A DNA stretch of 64,000 nt from UBA1479 sp038109305 (lineage in GTDB: Bacteria; Pseudomonadota; Alphaproteobacteria; Rhodospirillales; Casp-alpha2), in assembly GCA_038109305.1 (NCBI GenBank), contig JAYNIR010000007.1, forward strand, positions 68,427 through 132,426, read 5' to 3'. Below are positions 26,339 to 36,054 of the stretch, one piece after another. The notes below the pieces were generated by a model, which worked only from the letters and a program-made list of their open reading frames with translations, searched no databases and had not been told where the DNA came from. The stretch's first letter is position 1; each line of letters opens with the position of its first letter. The position numbers and the translations under genes are program-made.

Positions 26339-26448
26339 GGCTGGGCTCATTTGCGGGCGTGGCAAGGAATAATGGCGGAATAACCCAGATTTATTATTCG
26401 CGCAAATGCGTCGTTGCGATGGGCAAGCCGATCGCTCTGGATTTGCGA

Positions 26449-28077
26449 CTAACTGCTGACCACGCCCATCTCGTCCGCCTTCATCTCAAACGCGGCGGCC
26501 ATGAGGGCTTTGGTATAGGGCTCCTGGGGGCTGTCCATGATCTGGTCCGTCGACCCGCATTCGACGACGCGGCCGCCCTTCATCACGGCGATCTCGTGGC
26601 TGACGGCGCGGACGACTCTCAGGTCGTGGGAAATGAACAGATACGCCAGATCGTATTTTTTTTGCAGCCCGCGCAACAGCTCGACGATCTGCGCCTGCAC
26701 CGACATATCCAACGCCGACGTCGGCTCGTCCAGCACGATGAACTTAGGCTTGAGGACGAGTGCGCGGGCGATGGCGATGCGCTGGCGTTGCCCGCCGGAA
26801 AATTCGTGGGGGTAGCGGTCCTGCATTTCCGGCCGAAGGCCGACTTCCTTCAGCGCCTCGCCGACCAGTTTGCGCCGGGCGTCGTAATCGCCACCCATGC
26901 CGTGGACGACCAACCCTTCCTCGATGATCTGACCGACGGACAGCCTGGGGCTCAAGCTGCCGAACGGGTCCTGAAAAACGATCTGCATTTCCCGCCTGAG
27001 CGGCCGCATTTTGTCGAACTGCCAACCCTGAATGCTGGCGCCGTCGAAGACGATGTCGCCGTCGGTTTTTTCCAGCCGCAGAAGGGCGCGGCCGAGCGTG
27101 CTTTTGCCCGAGCCCGATTCGCCCACAACGCCCAAGGTGTGGCCGCGTTTCAAATTCAAAGTGACGCCGTCCACTGCCTTGATGTGGCCGACCGTGCGGC
27201 GCAAGAGCCCGCGTTTGACAGGGAACCACACCTTCACGTCGCGCCCGGCCATGATTTCGGGCGCGTCGGCCTTGGCGGGGGCCGCCCGGCCCTTGGGCTC
27301 GGACGCCAGCAGGTGCTGGGTGTAATCATGGCCCGGCGCCTCGAAGATCTGTTTTGTCGAGCCCTGTTCGACGATCTCGCCCCCGCTCATGACCGACACC
27401 GTATCCGCCATGCGCCGGACGATGCCGAGGTCGTGGGTGATCAGCAACAACGCCATGCCGAGCGTTTGTTGAAGCTCCTTCATCAGTTTGAGCACCTGCG
27501 CCTGGATGGTCACGTCGAGCGCCGTCGTCGGTTCATCCGCGATCAGCAGGTCCGGGTTGTTGGCCAAGGCCATGGCGATCATGATCCGCTGCTGCTGCCC
27601 GCCGGAAAATTCGTGCGGCAGGGCATGAAGCCGGCTTGCCGCCGCCTCGGTTAAGCCGACTAGGTCCAGCAGTTCCAACACCCGCGCGTGGGCCTGCGCG
27701 GCCGTCATGTGCTGATGCAGGAACAGGACTTCCGAAATTTGCTTTTCGACGGAATGCAGCGGGTTGAGGCTCGTCAGCGGTTCTTGAAAAATCATCGCGA
27801 TCTGGTTGCCGCGGATCGACCGCATGACGGGCCCTGGCGCGCCGATCAGTTGCTCGCCGTTTAACTTGACTGATCCCTTGGGGTGCTTGGCAAGCGGATA
27901 AGGCAGAAGCTGCATGACGGATAGAGCCGTCACCGACTTGCCGGAGCCCGACTCGCCCACAAGCGCGTGCGCCTCGCCCTTTGCGATCGTGAGGCTCGCG
28001 CCGCGCACGGCTTCGATCGCGCCGTCGCCGTCGCCGAAAGAGGTGAAAAGCCCGTCGATTTCCAGAAGCTTGCTCAT
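26449..28077 (-). CDS. yejF: Peptide ABC transporter ATP-binding protein, YejF type (two ABC domains)
   Basis: A 542-residue fusion of two ABC ATPase domains. Domain 1 has Walker A GESGSGKS near residue 41, LSGGQQQ-type signature FSGGQQQRIMIAMAL, and LLIADEPTTALDV. Domain 2 has a second GESGSGKS, FSGGQRQRIAIARAL and FIVLDEPTSALDM. Each half ends with an oligopeptide-transporter C-terminal extension. It powers the YejB/YejE permease encoded upstream. In enterobacteria Yej takes up microcin C and peptides. The gene order on the minus strand is yejA-yejB-yejE-yejF. Confidence 0.92.
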   Translation of the reverse strand: MSKLLEIDGLFTSFGDGDGAIEAVRGASLTIAKGEAHALVGESGSGKSVTALSVMQLLPYPLAKHPKGSVKLNGEQLIGAPGPVMRSIRGNQIAMIFQEPLTSLNPLHSVEKQISEVLFLHQHMTAAQAHARVLELLDLVGLTEAAASRLHALPHEFSGGQQQRIMIAMALANNPDLLIADEPTTALDVTIQAQVLKLMKELQQTLGMALLLITHDLGIVRRMADTVSVMSGGEIVEQGSTKQIFEAPGHDYTQHLLASEPKGRAAPAKADAPEIMAGRDVKVWFPVKRGLLRRTVGHIKAVDGVTLNLKRGHTLGVVGESGSGKSTLGRALLRLEKTDGDIVFDGASIQGWQFDKMRPLRREMQIVFQDPFGSLSPRLSVGQIIEEGLVVHGMGGDYDARRKLVGEALKEVGLRPEMQDRYPHEFSGGQRQRIAIARALVLKPKFIVLDEPTSALDMSVQAQIVELLRGLQKKYDLAYLFISHDLRVVRAVSHEIAVMKGGRVVECGSTDQIMDSPQEPYTKALMAAAFEMKADEMGVVSS

Positions 28078-28107
28078 CCCGATATCATCCTCACCGGAAA
28101 ACCTTTT

Positions 28108-29220
28108 TTAATGAAATACTTTTCTGGGGTCGAAGGCATCGCGTACGGCCTCGCCCACGAACACCAACAACGACAGCATCAGCGCCAGCGTGAAGAACGC
28201 GGTAAAGCCAAGCCACGGCGCCTGAATGTTGTTCTTGCCCTGATTCAAAAGTTCGCCCAGGGACGGCGACCCGGCCGGCAGGCCGAAGCCGAGAAAGTCC
28301 AGCGACGTCAAAATAGTGATCGATCCCGACAGCACGAAGGGCAGGATCGTCAGCGTCACCACCATGGCGTTGGGCAGCACGTGTTTGAACATGATGACCG
28401 TGTCCGTCTCGCCGAGCGCTTTGGCGGCGCGGACGAAATCGAAATTGCGCGCCCGAAGAAATTCCGCGCGCACGCCACCGACGAACCCCATCCATGAAAA
28501 CAACAGCATCAGGCCCAGAAGCCACCAGAAATTGGGCGTGACGACGCTCGCCAATATAATAAGCAGATATAGCTGCGGCAGGCCGGACCACACTTCCATG
28601 AACCGCTGAAACGACAGGTCCAGCCAGCCGCCGAAATAGCCCTGCACCGCGCCGGCGGACACCCCGATGATCAAACTGAAAAACGTCAGTACGAGGCCGA
28701 ACAGCACGGATATGCGGAAGCCGTAAATCATCCTGGCCAGCACGTCGCGGCCCTGGTCGTCGGTGCCGAGCCAGTTTTTCGCTGACGGCGGCGAGGGTGC
28801 GGGGCCCGGCAGGTCCTTGATCACCGTGTCGTAGGCATAGGGGATCGGCGGCCACACCATCCATCCCTTGGCGTTGATCAGGTCACGGACGAACGGGTCG
28901 CGGTAATCGGCCTCGGTCGCGAATTCGCCGCCGAAGGTCGTTTCCGGGTATTCGACGGCGAAGGGCAGGTAGACGCCGCCGTCGAACATGACGGCGATGG
29001 GCTTGTCGTTGGCGATGACCTCGGCTAACAAAGACAGGAAAAACATCGCGAGGAAAATCCAGAGCGACCAGAACCCCCGCCGGTTGCGCGCAAAGTTGTG
29101 CAGCCGCCGTTCGGTCAGCGGCGTGATGCGTATGCCGAGAAAGCGTTTTCGTAGCCGCGTCGGCGCGTCGGCGGTTTCCGGTTGGGGGCCAGTGTCTGGG
29201 GGAGTGGTATCCGGGCTCAT
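28108..29220 (-). CDS. yejE: Peptide ABC transporter permease, YejE type
   Basis: A 370-residue inner-membrane permease with an N-terminal helix (FWSLWIFLAMFFLSLLAEVI) and a long periplasmic loop (PIPYAYDTV). The BPD_transp_1 core of about five helices contains the EAA loop with LGETDTVIMFKHVLPNAM. The C-terminus FVGEAVRDAFDPRK is typical of oligopeptide permeases. It pairs with YejB, whose stop lies 3 bases before its start, so the two genes are likely translated together. Confidence 0.93.
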   Translation of the reverse strand: MSPDTTPPDTGPQPETADAPTRLRKRFLGIRITPLTERRLHNFARNRRGFWSLWIFLAMFFLSLLAEVIANDKPIAVMFDGGVYLPFAVEYPETTFGGEFATEADYRDPFVRDLINAKGWMVWPPIPYAYDTVIKDLPGPAPSPPSAKNWLGTDDQGRDVLARMIYGFRISVLFGLVLTFFSLIIGVSAGAVQGYFGGWLDLSFQRFMEVWSGLPQLYLLIILASVVTPNFWWLLGLMLLFSWMGFVGGVRAEFLRARNFDFVRAAKALGETDTVIMFKHVLPNAMVVTLTILPFVLSGSITILTSLDFLGFGLPAGSPSLGELLNQGKNNIQAPWLGFTAFFTLALMLSLLVFVGEAVRDAFDPRKVFH

Positions 29221-29223
29221 CGG

Positions 29224-30342
29224 TCAGACCCCCCTGGCTTCGAAATCGATGCGCGGGTCGACCACGTGGTACATCACGTCGCCGATGATGTTCATGACCA
29301 GCCCTAGAAGCGTGAAGAAATACAGCGTCGCGAACATCACCGGATAATCGCGGGTCAACGCCGCCTCGAACCCCAGCAAGCCCAGCCCGTCGAGCGAAAA
29401 GATGATTTCGATCAGCAGCGATCCCGTAAACAGGATGCCGATGAACGCGCCGGGGAAGCTCGCGATCACCACCAGCATGGCGTTCCGGAACACATGGCCG
29501 TAGAGCACGCGGCGTTCCGTGAGGCCCTTGGACCGGGCGGTGACGACATATTGTTGGCTCAGCTGATCCAGAAACGAATTTTTGGTCAGCATGGTCAGGC
29601 CCGCGAACCCGCCGATCACCAATGCGGTCAGGGGCAATGCCAAGTGCCAGAAGTAGTCCTTGATCTTGCCCCAGGTGGTCAGGTCGGCGAAATTTTCCGA
29701 AACCAGCCCGCGCAGCGGGAAGATGTCCCAATACCGGCCGCCCGCGAACAGCACGATCAACAGGATCGCGAACAGAAACGCCGGGATGGCCTGTCCCGCG
29801 ATGACGATGCCCGATGTCCAGATGTCGAACTTGGACCCGTCGCGCACGGCCTTGGCGACGCCCAAGGGGATCGAAATCAGATAGACCAGCAGCGTCGTCC
29901 ACAGACCCAGCGAGATCGACACGGGCATTTTCGACAGGACGAGGCCAACCACCGTCTGATCCTTAAAATAAGACGTGCCGAAATCGAAGGTCACGTACTT
30001 CTTCATCATCAGCCAGAAGCGCTCGCCGGCGGGCTTATCCAGCCCAAACTGCTTTTCCAGGCTTTTGATCAAGTCCGGCGGCAGGCCCTGCGCGCCGCGG
30101 TATTTGGAATTGACGGTCGATTGCCCCGCCTGTCCCTGTAACGGGGCGGGCGTGTTCGACACTTCGGACCCGGCGTCGCCGGACACGCGCGCGGTGACGG
30201 AAACGCTGTCGCCGGTCAGTTGTGCGATCACCTGTTCCACCGGCCCGCCCGGCAGGATCTGCACCACGGCGAAATTGATCACCATGATGCCGAACAGGGT
30301 CGGGATCACAAGCAGTAGGCGGCGGAGGATGTATGCGACCAT
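29224..30342 (-). CDS. yejB: Peptide ABC transporter permease, YejB type
   Basis: A 372-residue permease starting MVAYILRRLLLVIPTLFGIM, the standard first helix of DppB/OppB-like proteins. A long first periplasmic loop (to about residue 130) is characteristic of YejB. The EAA loop contains RSKGLTERRVLYGHVFRNAM. The C-terminus has MYHVVDPRIDF. It forms a heterodimer with YejE. yejA ends 55 bp upstream. Confidence 0.93.
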   Translation of the reverse strand: MVAYILRRLLLVIPTLFGIMVINFAVVQILPGGPVEQVIAQLTGDSVSVTARVSGDAGSEVSNTPAPLQGQAGQSTVNSKYRGAQGLPPDLIKSLEKQFGLDKPAGERFWLMMKKYVTFDFGTSYFKDQTVVGLVLSKMPVSISLGLWTTLLVYLISIPLGVAKAVRDGSKFDIWTSGIVIAGQAIPAFLFAILLIVLFAGGRYWDIFPLRGLVSENFADLTTWGKIKDYFWHLALPLTALVIGGFAGLTMLTKNSFLDQLSQQYVVTARSKGLTERRVLYGHVFRNAMLVVIASFPGAFIGILFTGSLLIEIIFSLDGLGLLGFEAALTRDYPVMFATLYFFTLLGLVMNIIGDVMYHVVDPRIDFEARGV

Positions 30343-30397
30343 GGTGGGATGATAGTGTGCGGGGCCTCTCGGTTCCAGCCGTTCCCGGGCGTATGCC

Positions 30398-32233
30398 CTA
30401 TTTGGCGGCCTTCTTGCGGTCGGGCAGGGACTTTTCCTTTTCGGCGTCGATCCACCACGCCATCACCTGATTACCCTGGGTCGGGGTGACAGCGGGCCGG
30501 CCGAACTTGTCCCAATAGGCGATCCGGTCATAGGGCGCGTGCCAATTAGGGATCACGTAATGGCCCCATTGCAGCGCCCGGTCGAGCGCCCGGCACGCGG
30601 TGACCAGGTCCTTCCGCGTGGGTGCTGCGATCAGCTTTTCAATCAGTGCGTCGACGGCCTTGGACCTGATGCCGATGATGTTGCGCCCGCCTTCCCGGTC
30701 GGCGGAGGCCGATGACCAGAAATCCCGCTGTTCGTTGCCGGGGGATTGCGACTGTCCGGCGCCACCGACCACCATGTCGAAATCGAAGGTGTCGAGCCTG
30801 CGGCGGTACTGCGCCGTGTCGATGGTGCGGACGGTCATCTTGACGCCCAGCTTTTCCAGGTTCTTGGTGAAGGGCAGGACGATCCGTTCGAACAGCGGGC
30901 TGACCAGCAGCATTTCAAATTCCAGCGGCTTGCCGGTTTTCACGTTGACCCGCTTGCCGTCCTTGATGTTCCACCCGGCGCCGCGCAACAGTTTCGACGC
31001 GGTACGCAAATTGCCCCGGATGTTGCCGCCTTCGTCGCCTTTCGGCGGGTTGTATTCCTTGGTGAACACCTCGGGCGGCAGATCGGCTTTCAGCGGGTTC
31101 AGCAGTTTCAGTTCGTCCGGTCCCGGCAGGCCGGTCGCCGCCATTTCGGAGTTTTGGAAATAACTGCGGGTCCGTTTGTACTGGCCGTAGAACAACGCCT
31201 TGTTCGACCATTCGAAGTTAAAGACGTAGGCGAGCGCTTCGCGGACGCGCGGGTCCTTGAACACGTCGCGCCGGGTGTTGAAGGCGAAGCCTTGCAGCCC
31301 CGCCGGCCGGTCATGGTGGATTTCAGCCTTCACCAGGACGCCCTTTTTGATCGCCGGCGTTTCATAGGCCGTGGCCCACGCCTTGGATGAATTTTCTGAT
31401 TTGTAGTCGTAGCGTCCGGCCAAAAACGCCTCCAACGCCACGTTGGCGTCGCGGTAATAGTCGTAGACGATTTTGCCGAAATTATACTGGCCCTTGTTGA
31501 CCGGCAGGTCGCGCCCCCAATAGTCGTCGACGCGTTTCAGTTTGATGGTCCGCCCGGCTTCGAAGCTGTCGATCTTGTAGGGGCCGGAACCCAAGGGCGG
31601 TTCCAGCGTGGTTTTGTTGAACTCGCGCTTTTCCCAATAATGTTTGGGGAGGATCGACAGCTGACCCAGGATCAGCGGCAGTTCGCGGTTTTCGCCGGGC
31701 TTGAAGGCGAACTTGACCGACCGCTCACCGGTTTGCGTCGCCTCGGCGACGTTGCCGTAATAAAACCGAAAAAACGGCGCGCCTTCCTTGACCAGCGTGT
31801 TGAAGGAAAAGATCACGTCGGCGACGGTGATGGGTTTGCCGTCGTGCCACTTGGCTTCGGGGCGCAACGTGAATTCAACCCACGACCGGTCGTCGGGCAT
31901 GGTTACCGTCTCGGCGAGCCGACCGTACTGGCTGAACGGTTCGTCGGAGGATCCGTCCATCAGGGTGTCGTAGATCAGCCCAACGCCGGCTGCCCCGTTG
32001 CCCTTGATGATGAACCCGTTGAAGCTGTCGAACGAGCCGATAGAATGAAACTTGACCGCGCCGCCCTTCGGCGCCGCCGGATTGACGTAGTCGAAATGCT
32101 TGAAATCGGGCCCGTACTTCAGATCGCCGTGCATGGCGATGCCGTGCGCCGGTTTCGGCGGGGTCTTGGCATCGGCGGCAAGGGCCGCAGGCGCCAGGGC
32201 GAAGGTCAACAGCAGGGCGGCAAGAAGGCGCAT
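30398..32233 (-). CDS. yejA: Extracellular solute-binding protein of the Yej peptide transporter
   Basis: A 611-residue periplasmic binding protein (SBP family 5). A signal peptide at residues 1-20 (LLAALLLTFALAPAALAA, cleavage near ALA-AD) is followed by YejA hallmarks: HGIAMHGDLKYG, DYVNPAAPKGG and FDSFNGFI. The conserved W-V-E-F-T-L-R-P-E-A-K-W-H-D-G motif of the family is also seen. The C-terminus holds HYVIPNWHAPYDRIAYWDKF. It captures peptide-like ligands for YejB/E/F. It is the first gene of the operon; the promoter should lie in 32234-32352. Confidence 0.93.
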   Translation of the reverse strand: MRLLAALLLTFALAPAALAADAKTPPKPAHGIAMHGDLKYGPDFKHFDYVNPAAPKGGAVKFHSIGSFDSFNGFIIKGNGAAGVGLIYDTLMDGSSDEPFSQYGRLAETVTMPDDRSWVEFTLRPEAKWHDGKPITVADVIFSFNTLVKEGAPFFRFYYGNVAEATQTGERSVKFAFKPGENRELPLILGQLSILPKHYWEKREFNKTTLEPPLGSGPYKIDSFEAGRTIKLKRVDDYWGRDLPVNKGQYNFGKIVYDYYRDANVALEAFLAGRYDYKSENSSKAWATAYETPAIKKGVLVKAEIHHDRPAGLQGFAFNTRRDVFKDPRVREALAYVFNFEWSNKALFYGQYKRTRSYFQNSEMAATGLPGPDELKLLNPLKADLPPEVFTKEYNPPKGDEGGNIRGNLRTASKLLRGAGWNIKDGKRVNVKTGKPLEFEMLLVSPLFERIVLPFTKNLEKLGVKMTVRTIDTAQYRRRLDTFDFDMVVGGAGQSQSPGNEQRDFWSSASADREGGRNIIGIRSKAVDALIEKLIAAPTRKDLVTACRALDRALQWGHYVIPNWHAPYDRIAYWDKFGRPAVTPTQGNQVMAWWIDAEKEKSLPDRKKAAK

Positions 32234-32352
32234 GGGGTGTCTCTTTCGTCCGTTCCGTCGTTTGTTTGGCGGCTATAGGTTACGTCGCATTATGGCAATC
32301 TTGAGGTTGCGCCCCAAGGCCGGGTGTCGAGGCGCGGGAACAGGATCAGCGA

Positions 32353-33132
32353 TCAGGCGCGAAGCACGTCCATCGCCTGTTCGTGGACCGCCGGATCGCC
32401 CGCCGCCAAAACCGACCCGTCGTTGTTCAGGCCCAGCACATTGCCGCCCCAGTCGGTCATCCGCCCGCCCGCGCTCTCGATGATCGGCACCAGTGCGACA
32501 TAATCATAAGGCGACATGGAATTTTCGCAGGTCACATCGCCGCGCCCTTTGGCGACGACGGCATAGGCGTAACAGTCGCCGCCGTAAACCGTCTGTTTGC
32601 AGGCATGGCTCAGCCGCGTGAACCGGTCGAAGGCGACGCCCCGGTGCATTCCCGGCGACGTGCAGTGCAGCCACGCGCGGGACAGGTCCTTGCAGGGGCG
32701 GGATTTCGCCGGCTTACCGTTGCAGGTGGCGGGCATGCCCGGGCCGCCGGCCCAGGTTTCGCCCAGCACTGGCGTATCCATGACGCCGATCCACGGTTTG
32801 CCTTCGCGCAAAAGTCCGATCAGCGTGCCGAACATGGGCTTGCCCGACACGAACGATTTGGTGCCGTCGATGGGGTCCAGCACCCAGACGAAATCCGCGT
32901 CCGCACGCTCCGCCCCATATTCCTCGCCATAAATGCCGTGGCCGGGAAACCGGTCTTCGATCTGTTTCCGCATCGCCGCCTCGACCTCGCGGTCGGCGGC
33001 GGTGACGGGGCTGCCGTCGGCCTTGTCCTCATAGCCCTCGAGCCCGCCGTAATGGCGCAGCACGATATCACGGGCGACGGCGGCCATCTGCAGGGCGAGC
33101 GTCATCAGGGCGTCCTTGTCTTTAACGTTCAC
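32353..33132 (-). CDS. hisN: Inositol monophosphatase-family phosphatase, probable histidinol-phosphatase HisN
   Basis: A 259-residue Mg-dependent phosphatase. The metal ligands are in the GEEYGAE segment (motif 1) and WVLDPIDGTKSF (motif 2). The C-terminal metal motif is unusual in order but DYVALVPIIESAGG is present. The fit is best with the HisN branch, which dephosphorylates histidinol phosphate in histidine biosynthesis. Inositol monophosphatase or a nucleotide phosphatase remains possible. It lies between yejA and a cytochrome c gene on the same strand, without other his genes. Confidence 0.8.
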   Translation of the reverse strand: MNVKDKDALMTLALQMAAVARDIVLRHYGGLEGYEDKADGSPVTAADREVEAAMRKQIEDRFPGHGIYGEEYGAERADADFVWVLDPIDGTKSFVSGKPMFGTLIGLLREGKPWIGVMDTPVLGETWAGGPGMPATCNGKPAKSRPCKDLSRAWLHCTSPGMHRGVAFDRFTRLSHACKQTVYGGDCYAYAVVAKGRGDVTCENSMSPYDYVALVPIIESAGGRMTDWGGNVLGLNNDGSVLAAGDPAVHEQAMDVLRA

Positions 33133-33175
33133 GGCGCCTGCCTCCCCTTAAAATTGGATCGGGTGAGTGAAGAAT

Positions 33176-33706
33176 TTATTTGGGCAGCGGCGCCGGGCTG
33201 TCGGACAGGCTGTTCAGATAAACCAGCAAAGCCGCGCGGTCAGAATTCTTGTGCACGCCCTGGAAGGTCATCTTGTTGCCCGGCACGGTGTCTTTCGGGT
33301 TGCCGATGAACTTGTCCAGATCGGCGATCGTCCACTTGCCGCCGTGGCCGCCCAAGGCGCCGGAATAGCTGTACCCGTCCGCCTTGCCGACATCGCGGCC
33401 GACGATGCCCCAAAGGTTCGGACCGACCTTGTGCTTGCCGCCTTTTTCGCTGGTATGGCAGGTGCCGCATTTTTTGAAGACCTTGGCGCCGGCGGCGGCG
33501 TCGGCGGACGCGAGCAGTTCCATCACCGGTTTTTCGGCGACCTTGGCGACCTGCTTCGGTCCCTCGTCGGCGACGGCCACGTCGAACCCCATTTTTTCAG
33601 GGTTCGTCGGATGCACCAGGGCGTTGCCAACCTGATTGGTGCCCCAAACGACCCACGCGGTGACGAGCACGCCGAAACCGAATTTTTCCATACCGGAGAA
33701 CTGCAT
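33176..33706 (-). CDS. Membrane-anchored class I cytochrome c (CycM-like)
   Basis: A 176-residue protein. An uncleaved N-terminal helix (FGFGVLVTAWVVWGTNQVG) anchors it to the inner membrane. The mono-heme domain has C-x-x-C-H in KKCGTCHTSEKGGKHKVGPNLWG. The distal Met ligand is probably in NKMTFQG. The build resembles CycM/c552, which passes electrons from the bc1 complex to a terminal oxidase. The ATG at 33706 has a strong GGAAGGAAG upstream. Confidence 0.9.
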   Translation of the reverse strand: MQFSGMEKFGFGVLVTAWVVWGTNQVGNALVHPTNPEKMGFDVAVADEGPKQVAKVAEKPVMELLASADAAAGAKVFKKCGTCHTSEKGGKHKVGPNLWGIVGRDVGKADGYSYSGALGGHGGKWTIADLDKFIGNPKDTVPGNKMTFQGVHKNSDRAALLVYLNSLSDSPAPLPK

Positions 33707-33922
33707 GACTTCTTCCTTCCGAAAATGTTGCCGCGAATTTAACCGCGTCGCCCGCCCGGATCAAGTCATGTCGCGCACCTGAAAACCGCATTTTCGCGCA
33801 GGTTTGGCGGCTTTCCGGGCGCGCTCGCGTTGACAGGCTAGGGCTTCGCGCCGATACTCCCGCCGACCTCTAAAGAGCGCCCCCGCCCCGACCCTCAGCC
33901 CGACCTTTAGAAAGCTCGTTCC

Positions 33923-34771
33923 ATGGCCGATCCGGACAACATCATTGCCTTTCAGGGTATGCCGGGCGCCTATTCGGACCTGTCCTGCCGCGGCGCCTAT
34001 CCCGGTATGGAAACGCTCGCCTGCCGGACGTTCCCCGATGCCTTCGCCGCGGTCCACGACGGGCGCGCCCGGCTCGGCATGATCCCCATCGAAAATTCGG
34101 TCGCCGGCCGGGTCGCCGACATCCACCACCTGCTGCCGGATTCGGGTCTGCACATCGTCGCCGAACATTTTCAGCCCGTGCACCATCACCTGTTGGCCGT
34201 GCCGGGGGCGGACATCGCCGTTATTCGAGAAGTGCACAGCCACATCCATGCGCTCAGTCAATGCCGCAAACTGATCGCGGAACTGGGTGTCACGCCGGTC
34301 GTCCACGTGGACACGGCGGGCGCCGCCAAGGATGTGTCGGCCTGGAAGGACAAGTCCAAGGCCGCGATCGCGTCGTCGCTCGCCGGCGGGATTTACGGGC
34401 TCAATTCGCTGCGTGAAAACATCGAGGACGCAGATCACAACACAACGCGCTTCGTGATCCTCGCCCGCGCGCCGAAAACCCCGCCGCTTGACGGGCAAAT
34501 GACCGTGACTAGCTTCGTGTTCCGGGTCCGTAACGTTCCGGCTGCGTTATACAAGGCCCTGGGCGGCTTCGCCACCAACGGCGTCAACATGACCAAGCTG
34601 GAAAGCTATGTCGGGGCCGATTTCGTCGCCGCCGAGTTTCTGGCCGAAATCGAAGGCCACCCGGCCGCGGACGCGGTCAAACTCGCGTTCGAAGACCTCA
34701 GTCACTATTCCGAATGGATCAAGGTGCTGGGCGCCTATCCGGCGCATCCCTTCCGCCAGGGAAAAGGCTGA
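33923..34771 (+). CDS. pheA: Prephenate dehydratase (monofunctional)
   Basis: A 282-residue enzyme that makes phenylpyruvate from prephenate in phenylalanine synthesis. Starts IAFQGMPGAYSDLSCR, followed by MIPIENSVAGRVADIHHLL. The catalytic motif with Thr-Arg-Phe is DHNTTRFVILAR. A C-terminal ACT domain (GGFATNGVNMTKLESY) would bind phenylalanine for feedback control. No chorismate mutase domain is fused. It is divergent from the cytochrome c gene and convergent with nudC. Confidence 0.95.
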   Translation: MADPDNIIAFQGMPGAYSDLSCRGAYPGMETLACRTFPDAFAAVHDGRARLGMIPIENSVAGRVADIHHLLPDSGLHIVAEHFQPVHHHLLAVPGADIAVIREVHSHIHALSQCRKLIAELGVTPVVHVDTAGAAKDVSAWKDKSKAAIASSLAGGIYGLNSLRENIEDADHNTTRFVILARAPKTPPLDGQMTVTSFVFRVRNVPAALYKALGGFATNGVNMTKLESYVGADFVAAEFLAEIEGHPAADAVKLAFEDLSHYSEWIKVLGAYPAHPFRQGKG

Positions 34772-34797
34772 GGGAGAGGGCGGAGCGGCTCAGCGCC

Positions 34798-35742
34798 CTA
34801 ATCGTTGAGAAGTCGCCAATCCTCGATCAGCCGCCTTGAAATGCTGTCGGTGCGCGGCAGGCGCGGGCGCACCGGGTCATCCTCGTCATAAAACTCGCCG
34901 AAGGCGTCCAGCTCCGCCCGGCTGAACCAGCGGGCTTCCTTCAATTCCTCCGGGTCGATCTTGATGTCGGCATTGGTCGCCCGCGCCCAGAAGCCGAGCA
35001 TGAGCGATTGCGGAAACGGCCACGGTTGCGACCCCCGGTAGGTCACGTCGGTGACGCGGATGCCGGCTTCTTCAAAGACCTCGCGGGCGACGGCCTCTTC
35101 CAGGTTCTCGCCCGGCTCCACGAACCCCGCCAGCGTCGAATACATGGGGATGTCCCAGCGGTGCGACCGGCCCAAAAGGCACCGCTCGACCCCGTCGCCG
35201 CCCATGTGGCTGACCAGCATGATGACCGCCGGGTCGGTGCGGGGAAAATGGTGTTTGCCGCACGCCGCGTTGGTGCAGACATATGTGTGGCCGGCGTCCC
35301 TGGCTTCGGTCGGGGCGCCGCAGTCGATACAGAAATTCTGCCGTCCGTGCCAATGCATCAATCCCCGCGCATAGGCCAGGATCGTCGCGTCCGGTGCCGG
35401 CAACAGCCGCCCGACCCGGCGCAGGTCATCGAACGCGTAGTCGATCAGGCCGGCAAGGTCGGCTTCTCCCATGTGCGACAGGTCGGCGGCGAAGTACGGC
35501 ACGCCGTCCCACAGGCCGAGGAACGCTTCCGCCGCCGCGGCCTCGAGCACGCGGGCCATAGCGTCCCCCGCCAGGTAGGCGGCGGCGAGTGCTGTGCCCG
35601 GGCGGACCAGATTGTTGTTGCGCCACACGGGCACGAGGCGGGCTTCCGGATGGCGCTTTAGTTGCGATATCCAGTCCGCATCACGGCGGCGCTCGGCGGC
35701 CCGGTCGAGGGGGCCGCCCGTATACATTAAAGGTTTCGGCAT
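34798..35742 (-). CDS. nudC: NADH pyrophosphatase / NAD-cap hydrolase NudC
   Basis: A 314-residue Nudix hydrolase that splits NAD(H), and in E. coli removes NAD caps from RNA. It has the NudC order: N-terminal domain, Cys4 zinc ribbon (FCIDCGAPTEARDAGHTYVC, then CGKHHFPRTDP), Nudix box GFVEPGENLEEAVAREVFEEAGI-like (residues about 210-232), and SQPWPFPQSLM, the family-specific motif after it. The start at ATG 35742 gives MPKPLMYTG; there is no strong Shine-Dalgarno. Longer frames upstream run antisense to the SRP RNA and dnaX and are not credible. Confidence 0.92.
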   Translation of the reverse strand: MPKPLMYTGGPLDRAAERRRDADWISQLKRHPEARLVPVWRNNNLVRPGTALAAAYLAGDAMARVLEAAAAEAFLGLWDGVPYFAADLSHMGEADLAGLIDYAFDDLRRVGRLLPAPDATILAYARGLMHWHGRQNFCIDCGAPTEARDAGHTYVCTNAACGKHHFPRTDPAVIMLVSHMGGDGVERCLLGRSHRWDIPMYSTLAGFVEPGENLEEAVAREVFEEAGIRVTDVTYRGSQPWPFPQSLMLGFWARATNADIKIDPEELKEARWFSRAELDAFGEFYDEDDPVRPRLPRTDSISRRLIEDWRLLND

Positions 35743-35875
35743 CCGGAGAAACTCGCACAAGGGCTCGGTCTTGGCAACGCCCTCGCTTGGAGGCCCAGAG
35801 GGGGTATCTCCGGGCCCCCGGGCGGGCCTTGGGGTGGGCGTGGGCGCGTTATCCCCAGTGCTGACGAACCTGCCC

Positions 35876-35906
35876 TTGTGCAAACCCCGGTCGGGGTTGC
35901 TATAGT
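35876..35906 (+). promoter_or_regulatory. Candidate promoter for SRP RNA
   Basis: A good -10 element TATAGT (35901-35906) sits 7 bases before the first base of the SRP RNA terminal stem. A weaker -35-like TTGTGC (35876-35881) precedes it with a 19-base spacer, longer than ideal. The position is right for a stable-RNA promoter. Confidence 0.45.
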
Positions 35907-35911
35907 AAACA

Positions 35912-36008
35912 CGGAGGCTGGCCCGGACGGGCCCCCTCGCCAACCCGGTCAGGTCCGGAAGGAAGCAGCCGTAACGAGTTTCGGTTCGGGTCGGGTCCAG
36001 CCTCCACC
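35912..36008 (+). ncRNA. ffs: Signal recognition particle RNA (4.5S type)
   Basis: The apical Ffh-binding core is unmistakable: GTCAGGTCCGGAAGGAAGCA (about 35948-35967) followed by GCCGTAACGA. The ends close in a perfect stem, GGAGGCTGG (35913-35921) with CCAGCCTCC (35997-36005). Size of about 97 nt fits the small bacterial SRP RNA. It lies just upstream of dnaX, a common alphaproteobacterial arrangement. Confidence 0.95.
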
Positions 36009-36054
36009 TGAATTGCCCTCCGCCCACGCGATTGGAAAGGTTCACCCCAGGCCC